Positions 43,358 to 52,919 of a stretch of 64,000 nucleotides of DNA are shown piece by piece. The stretch comes from an uncultured Flavobacteriales bacterium (GTDB taxonomy: Bacteria; Bacteroidota; Bacteroidia; Flavobacteriales_E; Vicingaceae). A program made the position numbers and the translations under genes. Numbering within the stretch: position 1 is the stretch's first letter; each line of letters starts with the position of its first letter. The stretch is taken from contig CAJWVX010000002.1 of assembly GCA_913048175.1 (NCBI GenBank), positions 1 to 64,000 of the forward strand, given 5' to 3'. The notes under the pieces are model-generated. The model was not told the origin of the DNA and did not search any database. It was given only the letters and a program-made list of their open reading frames with translations.

Positions 43358-45490
43358 ATGTCTAACCATTTTCTAGATACTAAAATAGAATTCTTAAAAG
43401 GAGTTGGTCCCAAAAGGGCTGAATTTCTTAGGAAAGAATTGGGTATAACTAATTATAGGCAGTTATTACTTTATTATCCTTTTCGATATATTGATAAATC
43501 GCAACTATTTAGAATCGCAGATATTAATTCTGAAGAAATTCATATTCAGCTTAGAGGAAAAATTGTAGAGTTAAGAACTTTAGGAGAAAAAAGAGGTAAA
43601 AGATTAGTGGCTACTTTAAAAGATGATTCTGGAGAAATAGAGTTAGTTTGGTTTAAAGGAGTAAAATGGTTGGCATCTTCTATTCTTATTGGTAAAGAAT
43701 ATGTGGTTTATGGTAAGCCTTCAAAATTTAGTAATAGATACAACATTGCTCATCCTGATTTAGATGAGGTAGATAGCTCTTTAATTGCCAATAAAGTTAC
43801 CCTAGAAGCAGTATATCCAAGTACAGAATTGTTAACTAAGTTGAATCTTAACTCAAAAGGGATACATAAAATACAGCAGAATTTAGTTGTTCAATTAGGA
43901 GGGAAGATTCAAGAGACACTGCCATTTTCTATTTTAGAAGAACTAAAATTAATAAGTAAAGAAAAAGCAGTTGTAAATGCACATGCACCAGAAAATGAAC
44001 ATTTATTGCAAAAAGCACGATATCGTTTAAAGTTTGAGGAACTGTTTTATCTACAACTTAATTTATTAAGACAAAAAGTAATTAAAGCAGAGAAGATAAA
44101 AGGACAAGTTTTTAATAGGGTAGGGCCAAATTTTAACACGTTTTATTCAGAGCATTTACCATTTGAATTAACGGGAGCTCAAAAAAGAGTTTTGAAAGAA
44201 ATAAGAGATGATGTTGGTTATGGAAACCATATGAATCGTTTATTACAAGGGGATGTTGGGAGTGGAAAAACTATTGTTGCTTTAATGAGTATTTTAATAG
44301 CCTTAGATAATGGCTTTCAGGCCTGCTTGATGGCTCCTACTGAGATATTAGCTAATCAACACTTTGAAGGTATTGTGGATCTTCTTAAAGGGATGAATTT
44401 AAATGTACAGTTACTTACTGGTTCGGTAAAAACAGCTAAACGAAGAGAGATTCATGAGCAATTAGAGAATGGCGAGCTTGATATTCTTATAGGGACTCAC
44501 GCTTTAATTGAAGATAAAGTTAAATTCCAGAAATTAGGATTTGTAGTAATTGATGAGCAGCATCGTTTTGGTGTTCAACAACGATCTAAATTATGGAGAA
44601 AAGGAACGAAAAGCCCATCTTTAGGAGGGGCTATTTTACCTCCTCATATTTTAGTAATGACAGCTACTCCAATTCCAAGAACTTTAGCCATGACTTTTTA
44701 TGGCGATTTAGATGTTTCGGTTATTGATGAGTTACCTCCTGGTAGAAAAGAAATTAAAACGATACATCGGTTTGACGCTTCTCGATTAAAAATATTTGGT
44801 TTTATTGAAGAAGAGATTAAAAAAGGAAGACAAATCTATTTAGTTTATCCATTAATTCAAGAATCTGAAACAATGGATTATAAAGATTTGATGGATGGAT
44901 ATGACAGTATTGAAAGAAGATTTCCAAAACCAACTTATCAAATAAGTATTGTGCATGGTCAGATGAAGGCTGCTGATAAGGAATTTGAAATGCAACGTTT
45001 TGTAAAAGGTGAAACTCAAATTATGGTAGCTACTACCGTAATTGAAGTAGGAGTTAATGTACCTAACGCAAGTGTAATGATTATAGAAAGTGCAGAGCGT
45101 TTTGGCTTATCACAACTACACCAATTAAGAGGAAGAGTTGGAAGGGGAGCTGAACAATCTTTTTGTATTTTAATGACAGGAAATAAATTGAGTGCTGATA
45201 GTAAATTGAGAATGGAAACCATGGTAAAAACTAATGATGGTTTTGAATTGAGTGAGGTTGATCTAAAACTTAGAGGACCTGGAGACCTACAGGGAACACA
45301 ACAGAGTGGCTTATTAAACCTAAATATTGCAGATTTAGTTAAAGATGGACAAATACTGCAATATGCTCGCGATATTGCTAAAGAAGTGTTAAAAGAAGAT
45401 CCTAATTTAGAAATGGAAAAGAACCATCGTTTGGTAACTTGTTTAAACCAACTTTTCGGCAGTAAGATAAATTGGGGAAGGATCTCTTAA
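43358..45490 (+). CDS. recG: ATP-dependent DNA helicase RecG
   Basis: Superfamily 2 helicase of 710 aa that remodels stalled forks and Holliday junctions. The N-terminal wedge/OB domain (about 60-150) starts with FLKGVGPKRAEFLRKELG. Helicase motifs are QGDVGSGKTIVAL (Walker A), VVIDEQHRFGVQQR (DEQH), TATPIPRTLAM (motif III), ATTVIEVGVNVPNA and QLRGRVGRG (motif VI). The C-terminal segment DLKLRGPGDLQGTQQSG is characteristic. Length is normal. A single gene with its own leader and a weak hairpin after the stop. Confidence 0.97.
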   Translation: MSNHFLDTKIEFLKGVGPKRAEFLRKELGITNYRQLLLYYPFRYIDKSQLFRIADINSEEIHIQLRGKIVELRTLGEKRGKRLVATLKDDSGEIELVWFKGVKWLASSILIGKEYVVYGKPSKFSNRYNIAHPDLDEVDSSLIANKVTLEAVYPSTELLTKLNLNSKGIHKIQQNLVVQLGGKIQETLPFSILEELKLISKEKAVVNAHAPENEHLLQKARYRLKFEELFYLQLNLLRQKVIKAEKIKGQVFNRVGPNFNTFYSEHLPFELTGAQKRVLKEIRDDVGYGNHMNRLLQGDVGSGKTIVALMSILIALDNGFQACLMAPTEILANQHFEGIVDLLKGMNLNVQLLTGSVKTAKRREIHEQLENGELDILIGTHALIEDKVKFQKLGFVVIDEQHRFGVQQRSKLWRKGTKSPSLGGAILPPHILVMTATPIPRTLAMTFYGDLDVSVIDELPPGRKEIKTIHRFDASRLKIFGFIEEEIKKGRQIYLVYPLIQESETMDYKDLMDGYDSIERRFPKPTYQISIVHGQMKAADKEFEMQRFVKGETQIMVATTVIEVGVNVPNASVMIIESAERFGLSQLHQLRGRVGRGAEQSFCILMTGNKLSADSKLRMETMVKTNDGFELSEVDLKLRGPGDLQGTQQSGLLNLNIADLVKDGQILQYARDIAKEVLKEDPNLEMEKNHRLVTCLNQLFGSKINWGRIS

Positions 45491-45546
45491 GAGTGTTTTG
45501 TTTAATGTACTTGTTGGTCGTTTTTTAATTCGGTTTACATTGTGTT

Positions 45547-45567
45547 AAACGGAGTTAGCGTTTTTTT
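45547..45567 (+). terminator. Weak terminator candidate after recG
   Basis: A 5-bp stem AAACG/CGTTT with a 7-nt loop followed by a T run. It is 57 bp downstream of recG, in the gap before the convergent YggS gene. Confidence 0.3.
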
Positions 45568-45599
45568 GGAGAAAGTCAAGTAAGATAGTTTGTTACAAA

Positions 45600-46253
45600 C
45601 TATAGTCTTCCCCCAAAAATAGTACTACCAACCCTTATCATATTAGAGCCTTGTTCTATTGCAATTTTATAATCACCACTCATACCCATACTAAGTATAT
45701 TAAGTGTTGGGTGTTGAGTTTTGAGTTGAGTAAAAAAGTTGTTTAGAGAGTTGAATTCTTCTTTTACCTGATCTTTATCAGAGCTATTAGTAGCCATTCC
45801 CATCAAACCAGCAATGTTTATCCCTTTAAATTCTTTTATTTCTTCTGAATTTATAATGTCTTCTACTTCATTTTTTGTTAAACCAAATTTACTTTCCTCT
45901 TCAGCAATTTTAACTTGAAGTAAACAATTAATTATTCTATTGTTTTTGATGGCTTGCTTATTAATTTCTTTCAATAATTTAAAACTATCTACAGCATGAA
46001 TTAAACTTATAAAAGGAGCAATAAATTTCACTTTATTAGTTTGTAAATGACCTATTAAGTGCCATTCAATATCTTTTGGTAGCTCTTCATATTTCTGGAC
46101 TAGTTCTTGAACTTTATTTTCTCCAAAAATACGTTGTCCAAAATCATAAGCTTCATGAATTGATTCATTAGGTTTCGTTTTAGAAACAGCTACCAAGGTA
46201 GCTGTTTCTGAAATTTCATTATTTATTTTATTGATGTTTTCTACTATTGACAT
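45600..46253 (-). CDS. YggS family pyridoxal phosphate-binding protein
   Basis: PLP homeostasis protein of 217 aa (YggS/PLPBP). The PLP lysine is in LVAVSKTKPNESI (about Lys26), followed by WHLIGHLQTNKVKFI and the C-terminal SMGMSGDYKIAIEQGSNMIRVGS which holds phosphate. The family binds PLP without a known reaction and keeps vitamin B6 and amino acid pools balanced. It lies 90 bp downstream of the DUF1015 gene on the same strand, near serC, a PLP enzyme. Confidence 0.93.
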   Translation of the reverse strand: MSIVENINKINNEISETATLVAVSKTKPNESIHEAYDFGQRIFGENKVQELVQKYEELPKDIEWHLIGHLQTNKVKFIAPFISLIHAVDSFKLLKEINKQAIKNNRIINCLLQVKIAEEESKFGLTKNEVEDIINSEEIKEFKGINIAGLMGMATNSSDKDQVKEEFNSLNNFFTQLKTQHPTLNILSMGMSGDYKIAIEQGSNMIRVGSTIFGGRL

Positions 46254-46343
46254 GTTATTCTATTTCATAATTGTGAAAGAGGAACGAATGGAGCAATCTC
46301 AATCTTAAAATAAGATTTATTTGTACCTCGAAATGGCCTGTAA

Positions 46344-47588
46344 TTACAATTGATGAACAAACAACCCACTTCTTAACTTAGGTTCAAACCAAGTAACCTT
46401 TGGAGGCATAATCATATCGTTATCTGATATATCCATCAATTGTTGCATGCTCACAGCATTTAATGCAAAAGCAACTTTCATTTCTCCAGAGTTAACTCTT
46501 TTCTCTAATTCTGCTAGACCTCTAATTCCACCAACAAAATCAATTCTTTTGTCTGTTCTTAAATCAACAATGTTTAATAATGGTTCTAACACTTGTTTAG
46601 ATAAGATGGTTACATCTAACACTTCAACAGGATCATTATCGTTATAAGTTCCTTCTTTAGCAACTAACTTATACCATTGGTTATCTAAATACATTCCAAA
46701 GTGGTGTAAAGTATTAGGCTTGTATTGAGCTTCTGTTTTTTCTATATCAAATTTTTCAGCAACTTTAGCAATAAAAGTAGCTTCATCCATTCCATTTAAG
46801 TCCTTAGCAACTCTGTTGTAATCGATAATTTTTAATTGATTATCTGGAAAAAGAACAGCCATAAAATAGTTGTATCTTCCATCATCATTTTTATTGCCGT
46901 TAGCTTCTTTTCTAAATTCTTCACCAACTAAAGCTCCAGCTGCAGTTCTATGATGGCCATCGGCTACATAAATACTTGGTACCTGTTTCTCAAACAATTC
47001 TTTAATTTCAGCAACTTTATCAGTATCCTTAATAACCCATAAAGTATGTTGTAATCCATCATCAGTAGTTATGTCATAAACTGGAGCATCATTTTTTACA
47101 TCAGCAACTAATTCATCTATAGAATTAATATGAGGATATGCAAAGAATACGGGTTCATAATTTAACTTACTGTAGCGTACATGGTTCTTACGATCCTCTT
47201 CTTTATCAGGTCTCGTTAACTCATGTTTTTTAATTACATTATTAAAATAATCATCAATGGAGCAACAACCAACTAGGCCGGTTTGCTCATGACCATTCAT
47301 TACAATCTTGTAGGCATAAAAGTTTTCTGATTCATCTTGAATCATTAATCCTTTATCAACTAACTGATCAAAATTTTCCTTTCCTTTTTTATAAACTTCT
47401 GGAGCATAAACATCAGCATCATCAGCAAATTCTAATTCAGGTTTTATAACTCTGTAAAAACTATTTGGGTTGTCTTTACAAATTTCTCTTGCCTCTTGTG
47501 CATTTAAAACATCATAAGGGCGACTTGCTATTTCTTTTACTTTATCCTCAATTGGACGAAAAGCTTTAAAGGGTACTAATATAGACAT
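46344..47588 (-). CDS. DUF1015 family protein
   Basis: Cytosolic 414-aa DUF1015 protein. The family start is clear (VPFKAFRPIEDKVKEIASRPYDVL), as are FYRVIKPE, HELTRPDKEEDRKNH, and the conserved YVADGHHRTAAG, which may form a nucleotide or metal site. It is encoded 21 bp after serA, a linkage common in Bacteroidota, and DUF1015 proteins have been suggested to act as serine kinases in related lineages; nothing in this sequence alone proves that. By context I infer a role in serine metabolism. Confidence 0.88.
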   Translation of the reverse strand: MSILVPFKAFRPIEDKVKEIASRPYDVLNAQEAREICKDNPNSFYRVIKPELEFADDADVYAPEVYKKGKENFDQLVDKGLMIQDESENFYAYKIVMNGHEQTGLVGCCSIDDYFNNVIKKHELTRPDKEEDRKNHVRYSKLNYEPVFFAYPHINSIDELVADVKNDAPVYDITTDDGLQHTLWVIKDTDKVAEIKELFEKQVPSIYVADGHHRTAAGALVGEEFRKEANGNKNDDGRYNYFMAVLFPDNQLKIIDYNRVAKDLNGMDEATFIAKVAEKFDIEKTEAQYKPNTLHHFGMYLDNQWYKLVAKEGTYNDNDPVEVLDVTILSKQVLEPLLNIVDLRTDKRIDFVGGIRGLAELEKRVNSGEMKVAFALNAVSMQQLMDISDNDMIMPPKVTWFEPKLRSGLFVHQL

Positions 47589-47609
47589 GGTTTTTTTTTA
47601 AGCGATTTA

Positions 47610-48563
47610 TTATTTAAAATAAGTAATGATTTGCTCTGCTAACTCTTCTCCAATTCTATCTTGAGCTTCAACAGTAGCTGCACCAATATGTGGTGTTGCT
47701 GAAATTTTTGGATGGGTCAATAAATCTTCTCTGGGATTTGGTTCATTAACAAATACATCTAAGGCAGCATGAGCAACTTTTCCGTTATCCAAATTGTCAA
47801 TTAAATCTTGTTCGTCAATTACACCACCTCTAGCAGCATTTACAATGATAACACCATCTTTCATTTTAGAAAATTCAGCTTTAGTTATAACTGCTTTTCC
47901 GCCTTCTAACATTGGTACATGCATGGTAATAAAGTCAGAATTAGCTAATATTTCGTCTAAAGAAACAGGTTTAATAGTTACGTTAACTTTAAATTCGGCA
48001 ACCTCTACTATTATTAAAGCTTCTTTAACATAAGGATCGAAAGCAATAACTTTCATTCCGCACCCTAAAGCATATTTAGCTACTTTTTGTCCAATTCTAC
48101 CAAATCCGACTATACCAATTGTTTTACCTCTTAACTCAATGCCTTTTCCATATCTTTTTTTAAGAGCTTTAAACTCGGTATGTCCTTCTCCTGGCATTCT
48201 TCTGTGTGCATCATATAATGAGCGTGACATAGAAAATAAGTGAGCCATTACTTTTTCTGCTACTGATTGAGAAGATGCCGCAGGAGTATTAATTACTTGA
48301 ATTCCTTTGCTGCGGGCATATTCAACATCTATGTTGTCCATACCAACACCTCCACGTCCAATTAGTTTTAAATCTGGACACGCATCAATTAAGTCTTTTC
48401 TAACTGTTGTTGCACTTCTTACTAATAAGCCAACATAGTTGTTGTCATTAATAGATTTGATTAATTCATCTTGAGGAACAAAGTCTGTAATGACCTCAAA
48501 GTTTCCTGTTTCTAAATTCTTTTTTCCAATAGGAGCAATCCCATCATTTGCTAAAATCTTCAT
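47610..48563 (-). CDS. serA: D-3-phosphoglycerate dehydrogenase
   Basis: NAD-dependent 2-hydroxyacid dehydrogenase of 317 aa, taking 3-phosphoglycerate to phosphohydroxypyruvate, the first step of serine synthesis. Motifs are GRGGVGMDNIDVEYA, the Rossmann GIVGFGRIGQKVAK, VNAARGGVIDEQDL with the catalytic arginine region, and TPHIGAATVEAQ with the active-site histidine. The short form has no ACT regulatory domain, so allosteric serine inhibition is not expected through that domain. It lies downstream of serC and upstream of DUF1015 on the minus strand. Confidence 0.92.
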   Translation of the reverse strand: MKILANDGIAPIGKKNLETGNFEVITDFVPQDELIKSINDNNYVGLLVRSATTVRKDLIDACPDLKLIGRGGVGMDNIDVEYARSKGIQVINTPAASSQSVAEKVMAHLFSMSRSLYDAHRRMPGEGHTEFKALKKRYGKGIELRGKTIGIVGFGRIGQKVAKYALGCGMKVIAFDPYVKEALIIVEVAEFKVNVTIKPVSLDEILANSDFITMHVPMLEGGKAVITKAEFSKMKDGVIIVNAARGGVIDEQDLIDNLDNGKVAHAALDVFVNEPNPREDLLTHPKISATPHIGAATVEAQDRIGEELAEQIITYFK

Positions 48564-48640
48564 GGTATTAATGTATTAATTTACCAATGTAAAAATGTAA
48601 TAATTCAATTGTTACATTTAGTAAATGCTTAATTGTTTAA

Positions 48641-49726
48641 TTAACTATTTGCTAAATCGTATTTCTTTGCAAGTTCTTTCATTATATCTACCAGTACTTG
48701 AATGCTTTCTTTTGGCATTGCGTTGTAGATAGAAGCTCTATAACCTCCAACATCTCTGTGTCCATTAATTCCATTGATTCCAGCTTCCTTCCACATTTTA
48801 TCAAAATCTGCTTGTGCATCAGGGTTTGTTAATACGAAAGTTACATTCATATTACTTCTATCCTCAATAGCAGCAGTTCCTTCAAATATAGAGTTACTAT
48901 CAATTTCATTATAGATTAAATCTGCTTTTTCTTGATTTACTTTTTCTATCCATTCAACACCACCATTCGCTTTTAGCCATTCTAAAGTTAACATAGAAAC
49001 GTAAATTGGATAAACTGGAGGAGTGTTAAACATAGATCCTTTATCTGCGTGAACACGTAAATCTAACATGGTTGGAATTGTTCTTCCTGTTTTACCTAAT
49101 AAGCTATCTTTTACAATATATAGAGTTGTTCCCGCTGGTCCTAAGTTCTTTTGAGCTCCAGCATAAATCATAGCATAATCACTTATATTAATTTTTCTGC
49201 TAAATATATCTGAAGACATATCTGCTATAAGGGGTATACGGCTTACTGGTATGTTTTTTATTTGAGTACCAAAAATGGTGTTATTTGTTGTAATGTGTAA
49301 ATAATTATCATTTGTAGATATAGGATAAACTTTAGGAATATAGTTAAAGTTCTTATCTTCAGAAGATGCAACCATGTTTAGTTTCCCCAACTTTTCAGCT
49401 TCCTTTAACGCTTTTTTACTCCATGTGCCAGTATTTAAATAAGCACCAGTTCCATCTTGTTTCATGAAATTAAGAATGGTCTTTAAAAAACCAGTACTTG
49501 CACCACCTTGTAAAAATAAAACAGAATATCCTTCTGGCACCTCTAAAAGTTCTTTTACTAATGCTACGGCATTATCCATTACAGCAATAAAATCTTTACT
49601 TCTATGTGATATTTCTAAAATAGAAAGACCAGAGTTGTTAAAGTTTTCTACAGCCTGAGCTGCTTTTTTAAGTACACCTTGATTTAAGATGCTTGGTCCT
49701 GCACTAAAATTATGAACTTTTGACAT
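48641..49726 (-). CDS. serC: Phosphoserine aminotransferase
   Basis: PLP-dependent class V aminotransferase of 361 aa, making phosphoserine from phosphohydroxypyruvate and glutamate. It shows HNFSAGPSILNQGVLK at the start, SHRSKDF (phosphate-binding), FLQGGASTGF (PLP phosphate), and the PLP lysine in YAGAQKNLGPAGTT. The C-terminal GHRDVGGYRASIYNA binds substrate. It is the first gene of a serC-serA-DUF1015 run with 77 and 21 bp gaps. serB is not in the window. Confidence 0.95.
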   Translation of the reverse strand: MSKVHNFSAGPSILNQGVLKKAAQAVENFNNSGLSILEISHRSKDFIAVMDNAVALVKELLEVPEGYSVLFLQGGASTGFLKTILNFMKQDGTGAYLNTGTWSKKALKEAEKLGKLNMVASSEDKNFNYIPKVYPISTNDNYLHITTNNTIFGTQIKNIPVSRIPLIADMSSDIFSRKINISDYAMIYAGAQKNLGPAGTTLYIVKDSLLGKTGRTIPTMLDLRVHADKGSMFNTPPVYPIYVSMLTLEWLKANGGVEWIEKVNQEKADLIYNEIDSNSIFEGTAAIEDRSNMNVTFVLTNPDAQADFDKMWKEAGINGINGHRDVGGYRASIYNAMPKESIQVLVDIMKELAKKYDLANS

Positions 49727-49816
49727 GTTATATATTTAAGAAAATTAGGTACTGTAAAATTAATATTTAAACAAAGCGTATTATAAAAGATTTGGAATTT
49801 ATTTAGAATAACTTTT

Positions 49817-50634
49817 TTATTCAAATTTAGCACTATGTAAGGTGTTACTTTTTTTTATATTGAAAAGATAAAACAGTGTAAATCGGATAGTGTTTAATCG
49901 TTGAATAGATAAGTCAGCATTATCTTTTCTGTAATCATTAAAGCTTTGAGAATACATTAAATTAAAATGCAATTGATTAAATTCATATCCAACACCAATA
50001 TTAAAACCGATATCAAATAAGTTTAAATTTTCAGTAGATGATTTTGAGCTTGTTTCAGTTTCGTCAGCTGATGGTAAAAACGATTCAATAGTTCCTGTAC
50101 TATCAAATTGATTAATGTCAATTAAATTAGAAGAGGTATTTGTGTTCTCACATTTTTTGTTTTGTTAGCTCCAAGTAAAAAAGTAAAATAAGGACCTGCA
50201 TAGATATTAAAATTCTTGTATTTATAATTAGCTAGTAGAGGAATTTCTATCACTAATTCAGTTGTAAGTTCTTTAGATTCTTCAAGAATATCTGTATTTG
50301 CACCAAATGATTGAGCAATAGAATCTATTTGTTCAGGGTCTACACCAGAAAAGGCAATTATGTTACTATATTTTTTAATAATTGAGGAGGTATCGGTAGT
50401 TTGAAATAATTCTTTTTTTTGAGATAAAAATATACCTGAACTTAATTTCCAATGTTCCGATAAATGATATTTTAAATGACCTCCAACATGAAACCCTAAT
50501 TGATAGTTGTATCCAATTTCAGTTTTTTCTATTGGGATTATGTTTAAGCCTAATTCAGGACCAATAGTTAGCTTCTGAGAATAAACACTTGTCAAAAAGA
50601 ACAAACTTATTAGTGCTAACGAAAAATACTTCAT
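49817..50634 (-). pseudogene. Outer membrane beta-barrel protein, frameshifted
   Basis: The track ORF ends at 50122, but barrel coding continues in another frame to a stop at 49817: after the shift the text reads FDIGFNIGVGYEFNQLHFNLMYSQS and IRFTLFYLF, typical of the last strands of an outer-membrane beta-barrel (PorT-like). Adding one base to the T6 run at 50153-50158 (A6 in the coding strand) joins the frames as NKTKKCENTNTSSN. The start is the ATG at 50634 (MKYFSLALISLFFLTSVYSQ, signal peptide), not 50667. Restored length is about 272 aa. It may be a true broken gene, a sequencing indel or a slippage-prone switch. It lies 1 bp after the GT2 gene. Confidence 0.8.
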
Positions 50635-50635
50635 T

Positions 50636-52204
50636 TTAATTAAGTTTATCAATTGAACTACTTCCAATTATTAAATTAGAATTTAAGGATATCTTATAAT
50701 CTATGTGTTTTGCTTTACTCAAGTCCATTTGTTGAATAATATCTTTATAACTGATATCTTGAGATGAAAATATAACCTCATTAGCATTGTAAATAGAAAT
50801 GAGATCAGGAAGTTGATATAGTTTTCCAATATATAGGCTTGTTTCTAGTTTGGTGATAGAGTTATTCCCTTTAACACCTAATGTTTTAATATTCGTATTT
50901 TTTTGATTTATATTTAGTTTTATTCTATTTACAAAGTCTTCACATCCGTTAATTATTGTTGTTTTAATAGCCTCTCTTTTTAGTTTTATTTTCTCATAAT
51001 AATCAAGAACTATTCTACTTACAGGAACAACAACCAAAATTAAAATAACAATACTAATCAGATACTTAAATGAAAATGTTGATGGTTCTGGTAATGCAAA
51101 ATTTAGAGTAAATAGGATAGCTGAACCTAAAAATACTCCCAATAGAGTTTTGTTTATACTTAGGTTTTTAGAGTAACCACCACAAATTGAAATTCCAGTT
51201 AAAAATGCGATAAAAACGGCTAAAACGTTAAGTATTCCAGAAGAATCTGAGAAAATTATTTGGTTTGGAAACCCAAAATAGGGTTTAGTAAAATTGAATA
51301 TTAAAAGAGCAATTCCCATTACAGAAATGTCGGTAAGAGGTAATCTTAGTTGAGCTGCAAACCTTGTTAAAAGGGCTAAAAAAGCTCTTAAATAAATGGC
51401 AATGTTTATAAAAAAAGAAAATGCTTTGGCTTTATTTGCAAAATGTTTTCTTGAGAAAATTATCATAGCATTGTAAAAAACAAATACATATTTCAAATTC
51501 CCTTTTTTTGTACTTTCTCCTTTGTAATGTATTATTTTAACTTGAGGTAGATAGTAATTTTTATATCCTCCAAGAATTATTCGATAGGATAAATCAATAT
51601 CCTCTCCGTACATAAAAAATGTCTCGTCTAATAAACCAACTTTATCTAATGTGATCTTACGCATCCACATAAAAGCTCCAGAAAGTACTTCAATTTCGTT
51701 GGTTTCATTCTCTTTTAAATATCCTAAATGATATTTGGCAAATTTCTTAGATTTAGGAAAGAGTTTAGAAAGACCAAATATTTTGTAAAAGGATACTGAA
51801 GGAGTAGGTAAGCCTCTTTTAGATTCAGGTAGAAACTTACCGCTACCATCAATCATCTTTACACCTAAACCACCAGCATCTGGAGTAGCATCCATAAATT
51901 TAATGCAATTTTCAAAAGTATCCTCTTCAACAACAGTGTCAGGATTTAATAATAGAATATATTCGCCTTTAGAAATTTCAATTGCCTGATTGTTTGCTCT
52001 TGAAAAACCAACGTTTTCTGTATTGAGTATTAGATTAATTTCAGGAAATTTATTTCTTACCATTTCTACAGAATCATCTGGAGAATTATTATCTACAACG
52101 AATACTTCAGCAGAAATACCTAAAGTTGCCTTATTAACAGAAAGTATACATTGTTCTAAAAAATGCCTTACGTTATAATTAACTATGATGATTGATAACT
52201 TCAT
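50636..52204 (-). CDS. GT2 glycosyltransferase with membrane and Rossmann-like C-terminal region
   Basis: Membrane-associated glycosyltransferase of 522 aa. The GT2 domain (about 1-240) has SIIIVNYNVRHFLEQCILSV, VVDNNSPDDS, the DXD-like LLNPDTVVEE and FFMYGEDIDLSYRI. Several hydrophobic segments follow (about 250-400: YLRAFLALLTRF, VMGIALLIFNF, LNVLAVFIAFLTG, FSFKYLISIVILILVVVPV). The last about 110 residues look like a Rossmann or CoA-binding-like domain as in polyprenyl glycosylphosphotransferases (TTIINGCEDFVNRI, ANEVIFSSQDISYKDI). A rhamnosyl- or other envelope sugar transferase is likely; substrate unknown. It is 1 bp after recR. Confidence 0.85.
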   Translation of the reverse strand: MKLSIIIVNYNVRHFLEQCILSVNKATLGISAEVFVVDNNSPDDSVEMVRNKFPEINLILNTENVGFSRANNQAIEISKGEYILLLNPDTVVEEDTFENCIKFMDATPDAGGLGVKMIDGSGKFLPESKRGLPTPSVSFYKIFGLSKLFPKSKKFAKYHLGYLKENETNEIEVLSGAFMWMRKITLDKVGLLDETFFMYGEDIDLSYRIILGGYKNYYLPQVKIIHYKGESTKKGNLKYVFVFYNAMIIFSRKHFANKAKAFSFFINIAIYLRAFLALLTRFAAQLRLPLTDISVMGIALLIFNFTKPYFGFPNQIIFSDSSGILNVLAVFIAFLTGISICGGYSKNLSINKTLLGVFLGSAILFTLNFALPEPSTFSFKYLISIVILILVVVPVSRIVLDYYEKIKLKREAIKTTIINGCEDFVNRIKLNINQKNTNIKTLGVKGNNSITKLETSLYIGKLYQLPDLISIYNANEVIFSSQDISYKDIIQQMDLSKAKHIDYKISLNSNLIIGSSSIDKLN

Positions 52205-52205
52205 T

Positions 52206-52832
52206 CTATTTTAAAACCAAGGTATTTTTAAATGGTATTCTATTGAGTAAAGATCTACCTAAAGTTAACTCATCAGTATATTCTATTTCATCACCAATAC
52301 CGACTCCTCTGGCAATAGTAGTAACATTAATATCTAAGTGAGATAGTTTTTTATAGATATAAAAATTAGTTGCATCACCTTCCATCGTGGTACTCAATGC
52401 CATAATTATTTCTGTGGGTTTTACAGAGTTAATTCTTTCAATTAATTCAGGAATTTTAATGTCATTTGGTCCAATTCCTTCCATTGGAGAAATAATACCG
52501 CCTAAAACATGAAACTTACCTTGAAATTGATTGGTTCTTTCAATTGCAATTACATCTAAAATATTCTCTACAACACAAATCACGTTATCGTTTCTTATCG
52601 GACTTGCACATAAATCACATTTTGTAGTGTCAGAAATATTATGGCAAGAATTACAATATTGAATTTCATTACTCAATTCAATAAATGCTTTGCCAAACGC
52701 TTCAATTTCTTGTTGATTTCTATTTAAAACTTGAAGCACTAATCTTAATGCGGTTTTATTTCCGATACCAGGTAAAGAGGCTAATTGTTCAACTGCGTTG
52801 TTAAATGGTGAAGATGAGATTTTTGGAGTCAT
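52206..52832 (-). CDS. recR: Recombination protein RecR
   Basis: Recombination mediator of 208 aa working with RecO and RecF at gaps. It shows the helix-hairpin-helix (QLASLPGIGNKTALRLVLQ), the Cys4 zinc finger (YCNSCHNISDTTKCDLC), and the Toprim domain (VICVVENILDVIAIE, FHVLGGIISPMEGIGP). Length is typical. It heads a minus-strand run into the GT2 gene (1 bp gap). It is divergent from the symporter gene at 52920. Confidence 0.97.
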   Translation of the reverse strand: MTPKISSSPFNNAVEQLASLPGIGNKTALRLVLQVLNRNQQEIEAFGKAFIELSNEIQYCNSCHNISDTTKCDLCASPIRNDNVICVVENILDVIAIERTNQFQGKFHVLGGIISPMEGIGPNDIKIPELIERINSVKPTEIIMALSTTMEGDATNFYIYKKLSHLDINVTTIARGVGIGDEIEYTDELTLGRSLLNRIPFKNTLVLK

Positions 52833-52861
52833 TTAGATTCTGTCAACAATTTAGTGTGAAT

Positions 52862-52869
52862 CAAAATTA
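52862..52869 (-). promoter_or_regulatory. Candidate -7 box of recR unit
   Basis: On the minus strand the sequence reads TAATTTTG, matching TAnnTTTG, 29 nt before the recR ATG. A -33 element is not clear. Confidence 0.3.
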
Positions 52870-52919
52870 ATACGATTAAAGTTAAGATGGTAAATTTTAA
52901 GCACTTTTGTTGCTAACTT

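Noticed and set aside
50153-50158. Programmed ribosomal frameshift in the barrel gene
   Set aside because: No slippery-site context or downstream structure was clear; a homopolymer indel explains the shift more simply.
50635-50667. Upstream start of the frameshifted barrel gene
   Set aside because: It would overlap the GT2 coding end and precede the signal peptide; the ATG at 50634 starts a normal signal sequence.
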